From Stenotrophomonas maltophilia (GTDB lineage: Bacteria > Pseudomonadota > Gammaproteobacteria > Xanthomonadales > Xanthomonadaceae), in assembly GCA_002387845.1 (NCBI GenBank), contig DGLB01000063.1:1-6749 (forward strand): a stretch of 6,749 nt of DNA, written 5' to 3'. The position numbers were made by a program, and so were the translations under genes. Each line of letters begins with the position of its first letter. The first letter of the stretch is position 1. The notes beneath the pieces are model-generated. The model was not told the origin of the DNA, did not search any database, and saw only the letters and a program-made list of their open reading frames with translations. Below, one piece after another: positions 1 through 5,375 of this stretch.

Positions 1-131
1 GCGCGAGCGTGCCGGGAGCCGCTGCAAGTACGTACCTGTACGCCCGGTCGCCGCATCCATGCGGCTACCGCCCCCTCCAGCCCACCCCGACCCGCCTTCG
101 ACGAAGGGTCGGTGGCCGCAGGAGATCAAAA
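1..131 (-). repeat. Dispersed intergenic repeat, copy A (inverted relative to copy B)
   Basis: Read on the minus strand, this stretch aligns without a gap to plus-strand 2450-2580 (coordinates sum to 2581); by hand count 100 of 120 positions agree over 1-120, and the match continues to a shared TTTTGAT at about 125-131. Structures inside it, minus sense: a stem CCGACCC/GGGTCGG (87-93 with 106-112), a G-rich tract with four runs of three or more G (71-93), and a hairpin GCCGC-ATGGAT-GCGGC (50-65). The second GGA found in copy B is changed to GGT here. It begins only about 26 bp after the effector stop codon, so it would form the 3' untranslated end of that transcript. No T-tract follows the hairpins, so an intrinsic terminator is not evident. 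The repeat may continue beyond the left edge of the window. Confidence 0.85.
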
Positions 132-156
132 GCGGCACTTGCCTTGCAGTTATCAC

Positions 157-1038
157 TCACACCCACCGCCGAACCACCTCCATGCCCAGCTCGCGCACCT
201 CGCGTTCCGCTGCCAGCGTGGCATCCAGATCCTGCAGCTTCTGCAGCGATTCTTCTGCCGGCTCACGCAGGGCACCCGGTACGGACATGTACGCACGACG
301 GTGTGAAGCCTCACCCAGCATTCCCTGCACGATGAACACATTCTGCGACTCCGGTGTCACATCGGTCGGTCTACCCAGCAGAACATGATCAATCTGGCTG
401 AAGCCGGTGGCTCGCGCCAGATGCGCCAGACTGGCCGCCATCCGCTCGCTTGCCGCGTCCGGGGCCCGGCCCAGACTGGCGTCCAGCCGATGAACACCTT
501 CAATCGCCTGCTGGTGCAGTTGCAGGGAGATGTCGCTCAGTGACCGCGCGCTGGATGGCTGCTTCGGGGCCTCCAGCGGAGGATGAGGACGCATCGGGCT
601 GGTGGGCTGAAGCCGCTCTGCGTTGCGGATGGCATCGATCAGTTCCCTGGGGGTATCCGTGAGTACGAACTCGCTGGCCTCCAGTGTCTGGCCAGTGACC
701 TTGTGCAGCGTGTCTGTGGCCCACGACGCGCAGGTGTTGGTGAAGCTCCATCGGACATTTTCGTTCAACGCCCTGTCCAGGCGTTCCAGCTGCTGAGGGG
801 TAAGCTCGAAATAGCGAGAGGCGCTGGGTATGGATCCCGCCTCGATTCCTACGCGGATATCTGTCTCATCGCCATTGTCCGGGACTTCGCGGTGGCCATC
901 TGGCCACAAACCATAGTGGCGGGTTTCGCCGCCATGCGAGACGGAAATCCACGCATGACCATCCACAAACTGTTGGAACGATCCTTGTGTATCCGGGTGA
1001 ATCTGACTGTGAATGCCCAGAATGGCGTTGTCGGTCAT
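157..1038 (-). CDS. XVIPCD-type T4SS antibacterial effector with permuted papain-like N-terminal domain
   Basis: A 293-residue protein with two parts. The C-terminal part (about 165-293) carries the hallmarks of the Xanthomonadales VirD4-interacting conserved domain, which docks effectors on the VirD4 coupling protein of the bacteria-killing T4SS: GFSQIDHV at 212-219, VFIVQG at 234-239 followed by RRA at 247-249, and a charged/Gln-containing tail. The N-terminal part (about 1-140) has GHAW at 27-30, YGLWPDG at 42-48, a segment FELTPQQ at 77-83, then NTCASWATD at 101-109. This His-before-Cys order matches circularly permuted papain/NlpC-P60-like hydrolases, with His28 and Cys103 as likely catalytic residues. 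A proline-rich linker (about 145-165) joins them. The substrate is not shown by the sequence; peptidoglycan peptides are a reasonable guess because the presumed partner is periplasmic. The gene follows the lipoprotein gene by 9 bp. There is no signal peptide, as expected for a T4SS substrate. The T4SS genes are not in this window. The secretion class is firm; the enzyme fold is an inference. Confidence 0.88.
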   Translation of the reverse strand: MTDNAILGIHSQIHPDTQGSFQQFVDGHAWISVSHGGETRHYGLWPDGHREVPDNGDETDIRVGIEAGSIPSASRYFELTPQQLERLDRALNENVRWSFTNTCASWATDTLHKVTGQTLEASEFVLTDTPRELIDAIRNAERLQPTSPMRPHPPLEAPKQPSSARSLSDISLQLHQQAIEGVHRLDASLGRAPDAASERMAASLAHLARATGFSQIDHVLLGRPTDVTPESQNVFIVQGMLGEASHRRAYMSVPGALREPAEESLQKLQDLDATLAAEREVRELGMEVVRRWV

Positions 1039-1047
1039 TGGGCTGCC

Positions 1048-1446
1048 CTACGGATATATCTGTTGTTCGCCGTCGACGAACACCATCACTACGCGAGGGG
1101 CCAGCAAGGGGATCTCTTGAACCGCCGGGTTCGGAACTCCTGGCACGATATGGCGGGGAAGCATGGTCGAGCAGCGTAGGTGGATGTTGCACCGATCTAT
1201 CACCACCTTCATAACGCCATCTTCGACGTGGTAGCTCACGCCAGCTGCGTAGTACAGACTTTCCAGCGGGTTCTGGAACTGTATTTTCAGCGTGGACGGC
1301 GAGATGCGAGTCGCAGTGATCGGCTCAAGACTGGATCTGGAATAGCTGGGTTTCACCTGATCTCCTGTGCAGCCGGCCACCGCAACCGCCATCGCCACAG
1401 CGAACGCGCAGGCAGTGGAGCGACGTGCGTTGAAATGAAACGTCAT
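1048..1446 (-). CDS. Small lipoprotein, likely immunity protein of the adjacent T4SS effector
   Basis: A 132-residue protein with a lipoprotein signal: Arg8-Arg9, a hydrophobic stretch rich in Ala and Val, and a lipobox AVAGC with Cys26 as the lipidated residue. The +2 residue is Thr, not Asp, which favours outer-membrane sorting. The mature part (about 106 residues) has two further cysteines, Cys86 and Cys92, which could form a disulfide in the periplasm. I recognise no family in it. The start is supported by GGAG at 1454-1457, seven bases before the ATG. The stop codon lies 9 bp before the effector start, so the two are almost certainly co-transcribed with the lipoprotein first. In Xanthomonadales T4SS modules an effector gene is usually paired with a small periplasmic or lipoprotein inhibitor, so I infer that this protein protects the producer and its siblings from the 157-1038 effector. 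No sequence motif proves the inhibitor role. Confidence 0.82.
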   Translation of the reverse strand: MTFHFNARRSTACAFAVAMAVAVAGCTGDQVKPSYSRSSLEPITATRISPSTLKIQFQNPLESLYYAAGVSYHVEDGVMKVVIDRCNIHLRCSTMLPRHIVPGVPNPAVQEIPLLAPRVVMVFVDGEQQIYP

Positions 1447-1542
1447 GGGGCAGCTCCGTGATGCATGCGGGGATCATGGCGGGATGCGGGTCGGGCGAGG
1501 TCAGGCGCGACACGCGATGACGCCTTACGTTCGCCTGGATCT

Positions 1543-1562
1543 GGCCGCCGGTAATGGCGGCC
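1543..1562 (-). other. Perfect GC-rich hairpin between antitoxin-like gene and lipoprotein gene
   Basis: GGCCGCC and GGCGGCC form a 7-bp perfect stem around a 6-base loop. It sits 27 bp after the stop codon of the antitoxin-like gene and about 100 bp before the lipoprotein start, on the shared transcribed strand. No T-run follows, so it is not a canonical intrinsic terminator. It could attenuate transcription, or protect or separate the two parts of a common transcript. Confidence 0.5.
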
Positions 1563-1589
1563 TCCAGTGGCGGTTTCGCGTGGTGGGGG

Positions 1590-1823
1590 TCATGGGGACG
1601 CGCATGGCGCGTCGCTACGGAGCTCGTTGGCTACGTCGTCGGCCGCCCTTTTGATGGCTTTGCTCACCGCCAGTGGTTCGGTTGCGTGGGGAATCTTGAC
1701 GACGCGCCGCATGAACAGGCGGATGGCTTCGGATGGCGAGTACTGCCCTTTTGTCACCACCGACTTGAAGTGGCGACGCAGGTCATCTTCCACTCTTGCG
1801 CGGATCCATTTCGGATTCTGCAT
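1590..1823 (-). CDS. Orphan RelB/DinJ-family ribbon-helix-helix antitoxin-like protein
   Basis: A 77-residue protein. Residues 6-15 (WIRARVEDDL) look like the N-terminal DNA-binding strand of RelB/DinJ antitoxins, whose members typically start with a (V/L)RxRxD(D/E)xL pattern. This is followed by helix A and then SPSEAIRLFMRRV at 29-41, which matches the second helix of that family (compare TPSEALRL in RelB). The C-terminal half, which normally wraps around the toxin, is charged (KRAADDVANEL near 58-68) and less like the family. The start is supported by a perfect GGAGG at 1830-1834, six bases before the ATG. No RelE, YafQ or other toxin reading frame follows; the next gene on the strand is the lipoprotein, 143 bp on. 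It may be a solitary antitoxin, a remnant, or a DNA-binding regulator of its own operon and possibly of the effector pair. Its upstream region is unusually structured. Confidence 0.72.
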   Translation of the reverse strand: MQNPKWIRARVEDDLRRHFKSVVTKGQYSPSEAIRLFMRRVVKIPHATEPLAVSKAIKRAADDVANELRSDAPCASP

Positions 1824-1829
1824 GGTAAT

Positions 1830-1876
1830 CCTCCAGAACGCGTTGACCCCTGCCAGGACGGCGAGGGGTCGGGAGG
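1830..1876 (-). promoter_or_regulatory. Hairpin leader with possible sequestration of the antitoxin ribosome binding site
   Basis: Reading the minus strand towards the antitoxin-like gene: CCTCC (1876-1872), then a hairpin closed by GACCCC/GGGGTC (1870-1865 with 1850-1845) that has an inner stem GCC/GGC and a five-base loop, then the Shine-Dalgarno GGAGG (1834-1830). CCTCC is an exact complement of GGAGG, and the hairpin between them brings the two together. Folded this way, the start site would be hidden. The hairpin is seen directly; the control of translation is inference. Confidence 0.45.
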
Positions 1877-2029
1877 TTAGAAACCGCGGACGGAAACATC
1901 AAAACCAAGACGGCGGGCGTATTTCCCCCTTGCGGAGGTGTTGTATTAGCCACCCTCCCGACGCAGGAGAAGAGCAGTTCCAGCGCAGGACTGCATGATG
2001 TTTCCGAACCGGAGTTTCTACGCTCCCGA
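1869..2029 (-). repeat. 161-bp element with imperfect terminal inverted repeats
   Basis: The left arm 1869-1901 and the reverse complement of the right arm 1996-2029 share TCGGGAG, then TAGAAAC or AGAAAC, then CGGAAACATCA exactly, with only small differences and one base of length change between them. The interior, minus sense, has mutually exclusive pairings: CTCC (1969-1966) with GGAG (1958-1955); GGAGGGTG (1958-1951) with CACCTCC (1940-1934); and CCTCC (1938-1934) with GGGGG (1929-1925) across a GCAA tetraloop of the GNRA type. Either a MITE-like mobile repeat or a long structured RNA upstream of the antitoxin-like gene would fit. I see no transposase and no obvious target-site duplication. 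Confidence 0.6.
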
Positions 2030-2343
2030 GGCAACTCTGCTGGAATGCCGTGATGGAAAAAACAGGCAATTGCGAAAGAATCGTGGCGATTTTTGGGTGC
2101 GTCAGCAAATGGTGTGACGCGATCGGCGCATGCGGTAGGCGAGAGGTCGAGTGCGCGGGATGAGGCATTGCGGGCGCAGTGTCGGGATCGACCGGAGGGC
2201 GATGTTTCGAAGTGTGACGTGCGTGGATGTTTACGCCGAGGGGCGGGTCGGGGAGCGGGTCGTGTGCGTCATTGAAGCGCGTTTCGATCCGGGGTTCATG
2301 CGTTAAAGGACGTGGGTTGTTTCACGGCGATCGTCTTTCGACC
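2030..2343. other. Non-coding stretch with no supported gene
   Basis: About 310 bases between the inverted-repeat element and the 17-bp tandem array. Short frames exist on both strands but none has a convincing ribosome binding site, domain or codon pattern. It appears less GC-rich around 2041-2110, including an 8-bp palindrome GCAATTGC at 2066-2073. It could hold promoter elements or decayed coding sequence; I can support neither. Confidence 0.5.
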
Positions 2344-2445
2344 GATCCCACCGGGGCCACGGTCCAACCGGGGTCAGGATCCCATCGGGGCCACCATCCA
2401 ACCGGGACCACCATCCAACCGGGACCAGGAACCCAGCGGGACCGG
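2344..2445 (+). repeat. 17-bp tandem array, six units
   Basis: Six consecutive units of exactly 17 bp start at 2344, 2361, 2378, 2395, 2412 and 2429. The two central units (2395-2428) differ only at the last base. The unit is close to CATCCAACCGGGACCAS, with the CCGGGRCC-like core varying least. A frame reads through on the plus strand but its product is a low-complexity P/T/G/Q peptide without start-site support. I take this as an intergenic minisatellite that may vary in copy number between strains. Confidence 0.85.
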
Positions 2446-2449
2446 GTGG

Positions 2450-2580
2450 TTTTGATTTTCGAAGGCCACCGACGCACTGTCGATGGCGGGTCGGGGGGGG
2501 CTGGAGGGGGCGTGAGCCGCATGGATGCGGCGACCGAGCTTACATGGACGTACTTGCAGCGTCCCCCGGAACGCCCGCCC
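2450..2580 (+). repeat. Dispersed intergenic repeat, copy B
   Basis: This is the plus-strand partner of 1-131. In order it holds a stem CCACCGAC/GTCGATGG (2466-2473 with 2479-2486, one mismatch), a G-rich tract (2488-2510), a hairpin GCCGC-ATGGAT-GCGGC (2516-2531), and a smaller hairpin TAC-ATGGAC-GTA (2541-2552). GGACG at 2546-2550 can instead pair with CGTCC at 2560-2564. The two ATGGA loops resemble CsrA/RsmA binding sites (consensus core ANGGA in a hairpin loop). It lies directly after the 17-bp array, and no gene on the plus strand is next to it, so its transcript, if any, is unknown. Confidence 0.85.
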
Positions 2581-2636
2581 CGAGCCGCCAAGCCAGAGAA
2601 CCCGTGAGCACCGGCTGTTCGCCAAGAGCCAACAGC

Positions 2637-2658
2637 AGCCGGGCGAGCCCGGCTCTAC
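2637..2658 (-). repeat. SMAG-type repetitive extragenic palindrome
   Basis: The minus strand reads GTAG followed by a hairpin AGCCGGG-CTCG-CCCGGCT with a perfect 7-bp stem. GTAG plus a GC-rich stem-loop is the definition of the SMAG (Stenotrophomonas maltophilia GTAG) REP family. The same bases CAGCCGG (2636-2642) can alternatively pair with CCGGCTG at 2611-2617. In the sense of the receptor gene it lies about 150 bp beyond the stop codon, just past the 23-bp array. It supports the assignment to Stenotrophomonas and may act as a transcript end or stabiliser. Confidence 0.75.
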
Positions 2659-2660
2659 GG

Positions 2661-2814
2661 ATCGCATGCAATCAGGCAGTCCGAACGCGTGCAATCAGGC
2701 AGTCCGGTCGCGCGCAATCGGTCAGGCCGAACGCGTGCGATCAGACAGTCCGGACGTGTGCAACCAGGCCGGCCGATCGCGTGCAATCAGGCCGGCCGGT
2801 CGCCTGCAATCACC
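2661..2814 (-). repeat. 23-bp tandem array abutting the receptor stop codon
   Basis: Six full units of exactly 23 bp start at 2661, 2684, 2707, 2730, 2753 and 2776, and a partial seventh starts at 2799. On the plus strand the unit is close to RTCGCGTGCAATCAGG followed by CAGTCCG or CCGGCCG; the last two full units carry the CCGGCCG ending. GATCGC and GCAATC inside a unit nearly pair with each other. The TGCAATCA of the partial unit contains, on the minus strand, the TGA stop codon of the TonB-dependent receptor, so the array forms the start of that gene's 3' untranslated region. Confidence 0.85.
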
Positions 2815-5197
2815 ACTTGTAGGTGATGCGCCCGTACACGTAGGCACCGTTGAAACCGTACGGCGAGTAGTTGCTGTACGGCAGCATGCCCCAGGTGGAG
2901 TTCTGCAGGTCCACCGTGCGGTCCGGATACTCGTCCAGCAGGTTGTCCGCGCCCAGCGTCAGCACCCAGTTCGTGCTCGGCTTGTAGCTCACCGACGCGT
3001 CCAGTACCCACGAGTCGCCGTAGGTCTGGTCGCGCGTCGGCGTCGCCGAGTTGCGCACCGTGAACTCGCCGTAGCGCGTGGCGGCCAGGCTCAGGTCCCA
3101 GTGGTCCGAACGCCACGTGCCGCTCAGGATCGTCTTGTCGCGCGGGTAGCTGTCTTCAATGCGGCCCACCTCGTCTCGCCCGATCAGCGACTGGGTCAGC
3201 CCCAGCGTGCCGAACACCGCCGGCGAGGCGATGTACTTCTTCACCTCCGTGTCGTTGTAGCTGTACGCCGCCGTCAGCTCCAGCGAGCTCGCGCTGAACG
3301 GCACCGTGTAGCTCGCTACCGCGTCCACGCCCCGCGTGCGCGTGTCCACCCCGTTGGTGAAGTACGAGAACGCCGTCACCCCCGGCAGCCCCAGTCCCGC
3401 CAGCAGATTGTTCGTCGCCGTATTGGTGGTGATGTTGGTCGACAGAATGATGCGGTCGTCAATGTCGATCTGGTACGCATCCACCGTCAGGTACAGCCGG
3501 TCCACCGGCTGCAGCACCAGGCCCAGGCTGTAGGACGTCGAGCTTTCCGCCTTCAGCGGGCTCGCCCCCAGCGCCTGTGCCGCCGCGCTCGTGGTCGGGA
3601 AGGTACCGCGCTCCACGAAGGCCCCGTTGACGATCGTGCTGGTCACCGCCTGGTAGCTCTGCTGCGCCAGCGACGGCGCACGGAAACCGCTCGAGGCCGT
3701 GGCACGCAGCGCCACCTTGTCGGTGAACGCATAGCGCGCCGACAGCTTGCCCGAGAACTTGTCGCCGAAGTCCGAGTAATCCTCATAGCGGCCGGTGACG
3801 CCCGCCGAGAACTTGTCGGTCAGGTCCGCTTCCAGCCCCGCATACACCGCGTAGTTGTCACGGTCGGCATCCACCGCATTGAGCGGGGTGAAGCCGCCAA
3901 AGCCCTGCGCCCCGGTGCCCGTGTAGGAATTCGGCTCTCCCGCGCCCTGTTCCCAGGTCTCGCGGCGGTACTCACCCCCGAACGACAGCGTCACCGGGTA
4001 GGCCAGGCCCCAGTCCAGGGTCTTGGTGATGTCCACGTTGCCGATGTCCTGCGCGTACTTCAGCTCACCCGCATAGAACGAACGCGGGCTGTTCACGCCC
4101 AGCGTGTAGTTGATCGTGTTGCGGGTGTGGAAATCGATGGTGTTCTCACCGTGGTTGTAACTCACATCCCAGGTCCAGCCACTGTCGGTGCTGCCCTTCA
4201 CCCCAGCCACCACCGAGCGATCCTTGGAGTACTGGTTGATCTGCGGCACGAAGCCATCCGGGTAGGTCTGTGCCAGCAGCGCGCCCTGGCCACTGTTGTT
4301 GCGCGAACGGTAGAACGCGAACGACGTGATGTCGCGGTTGCTGGCCAGCACCGTGGCGTAGGCCGACACACGGTCGCTGAACTGGAAGCTGGCATTGGCC
4401 GATGCCGCCGTGGCGTCCACCTGCGGGTCGCCGACCACGAAGGTGGTCTGGCCGATGTCGGGGAAGTTGCCGGTGTTCGGCGCGGTGCCCTGGTAGGGGC
4501 CGGCGCGGTTGCTTTCGTCCTGCTGCAGGATCTGCCCGGCCACATGCAGCTTGCCGCGACCCTCGGCGAAGCCGACCCCGGCGTCGCCGGACAGCTGGTA
4601 ACGGTTGCCGTCGCCCGCCGAGTACTGGCCTGCGTCCAGCGCCAGGCTGCCACCGCTGTCCGAGCCCTTCAGCACGATGTTGATCACCCCGGCGATCGCG
4701 TCCGAGCCGTACTGCGCGGAGGCACCATCACGCAGCACCTCGACCCGCTCGATGGCGGCAATCGGAATCGCATTGATATCCACCGCCGACGAGCCGCGGC
4801 CAATGCTGCCGTTGACGTTGATCTGCGCCGAGGTGTGGCGGCGCTTGCCGTTGACCAGCACCAGCACCTGGTCCGGGGACAGCCCGCGCAGCTGCGCCGG
4901 GCGGATGCCGCTGGTGCCGTCGGTCAGGGCCGGGCGCGGGAAGTTCAGCGAGGGCAGGGCACGGGCCAGGGCGGTGGCCAGTTCGGTGGTCCCGGTCGCC
5001 TGCAGGGCCTCGGGGGTGATGATGTCGATCGGCGACTGGGACTCGGCCACCGTACGGTCGGCGACGCGGGTGCCGGTGACGATCACCGTGTCCAAGGTGC
5101 TGGGGGGGGCGGCCGGTGCGGTCTGGGCGCTGGAGGAGAAGGCGGAAGCGCCGAGCACGACGGCAACGGCGGCGGCGAGCGTGGTCTTGCGGTTCAT
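2810..5197 (-). CDS. TonB-dependent outer-membrane receptor
   Basis: A complete 795-residue protein. A signal peptide covers about residues 1-24 (RK at 3-4, a hydrophobic Ala/Val core, likely cleavage SSA|QT). A TonB-box-like LDTVIVTGTR follows at 35-44, where TonB would couple inner-membrane energy to transport. The plug domain spans about 50-177, with QLRGLSPDQVLVLVNGKRR at 102-120, IERVEVLRDG at 149-158, YGSDAIAGVINIVLK at 163-177. The rest is the 22-strand beta-barrel of the family, with the repeated aromatic/Gly strand pattern and a terminal strand ending YGRITYKW; an aromatic last residue is usual for barrel insertion, and here it is Trp rather than Phe. The length is normal. The start is fixed by the signal peptide, although no good Shine-Dalgarno precedes it. 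The ligand cannot be told: I see no heme or siderophore signature, no N-terminal signalling extension and no clear Fur box upstream. The gene is divergent from the ABC-F gene. Confidence 0.95.
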   Translation of the reverse strand: MNRKTTLAAAVAVVLGASAFSSSAQTAPAAPPSTLDTVIVTGTRVADRTVAESQSPIDIITPEALQATGTTELATALARALPSLNFPRPALTDGTSGIRPAQLRGLSPDQVLVLVNGKRRHTSAQINVNGSIGRGSSAVDINAIPIAAIERVEVLRDGASAQYGSDAIAGVINIVLKGSDSGGSLALDAGQYSAGDGNRYQLSGDAGVGFAEGRGKLHVAGQILQQDESNRAGPYQGTAPNTGNFPDIGQTTFVVGDPQVDATAASANASFQFSDRVSAYATVLASNRDITSFAFYRSRNNSGQGALLAQTYPDGFVPQINQYSKDRSVVAGVKGSTDSGWTWDVSYNHGENTIDFHTRNTINYTLGVNSPRSFYAGELKYAQDIGNVDITKTLDWGLAYPVTLSFGGEYRRETWEQGAGEPNSYTGTGAQGFGGFTPLNAVDADRDNYAVYAGLEADLTDKFSAGVTGRYEDYSDFGDKFSGKLSARYAFTDKVALRATASSGFRAPSLAQQSYQAVTSTIVNGAFVERGTFPTTSAAAQALGASPLKAESSTSYSLGLVLQPVDRLYLTVDAYQIDIDDRIILSTNITTNTATNNLLAGLGLPGVTAFSYFTNGVDTRTRGVDAVASYTVPFSASSLELTAAYSYNDTEVKKYIASPAVFGTLGLTQSLIGRDEVGRIEDSYPRDKTILSGTWRSDHWDLSLAATRYGEFTVRNSATPTRDQTYGDSWVLDASVSYKPSTNWVLTLGADNLLDEYPDRTVDLQNSTWGMLPYSNYSPYGFNGAYVYGRITYKW

Positions 5198-5375
5198 TGA
5201 GTACGGGCCATTAATGTAGCTGAACAGGTTCCCGGTGCCGGCGCGGTCGGTTCCGTGGGAGAGAACGACACCGCCGCGCGCAGACCGGGGCGCGTCAAGT
5301 ATTCGTTAACGCTAGAATTGCGTCGCAGGAAAGGTGCTTACCAGCACATTCCATTCCGTTATATGGACCCCCTCG
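5198..5375. promoter_or_regulatory. Divergent intergenic region between receptor and ABC-F genes
   Basis: The 178 bp must hold promoters for both genes. On the plus strand TAGAAT at 5313-5318 matches five of six bases of a -10 box, but no good -35 box sits at the right distance. On the minus strand TTGACG (5298-5293) resembles a -35 box but lacks a fitting -10. A short hairpin GTGCT/AGCAC lies at 5334-5347 in the ABC-F leader. No Fur-box palindrome is visible. Confidence 0.35.

Noticed and set aside
87..112. Intrinsic terminator of the effector gene
   Set aside because: The hairpin CCGACCC/GGGTCGG is good but is not followed by a T-run on the minus strand; it belongs to the repeat.
583..1179. 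Open frame of 198 codons on the plus strand across the effector and lipoprotein genes
   Set aside because: It is antisense to two genes with recognisable XVIPCD and lipobox features, and has no domain of its own.
2053..2163. 36-residue plus-strand frame with five cysteines starting at 2053
   Set aside because: There is no proper Shine-Dalgarno sequence, no similarity I recognise, and no neighbouring gene to give it context. It is too short to support from one sequence.
1899..2168. 89-codon minus-strand frame over the inverted-repeat element
   Set aside because: The frame overlaps the palindromic element, has no start-site support, and its sequence is explained by the inverted arms and hairpins.
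2227..2607. 126-codon plus-strand frame with P/T/G/Q repeats
   Set aside because: The peptide repeats only reflect the 17-bp DNA array. Since 17 is not a multiple of three, the units are read in shifting frames, which argues against a protein repeat.
2661..2814. CRISPR array as explanation of the 23-bp repeats
   Set aside because: The units are directly adjacent with no spacers, and no cas gene is nearby.
2525..5200. Open frame of 891 codons on the plus strand, antisense to the receptor gene
   Set aside because: It mirrors the codon structure of a high-GC gene. The product is Arg/Val/His-rich with no domain, it begins inside repeat copy B and runs through the 23-bp array, while the opposite strand encodes an unmistakable receptor.
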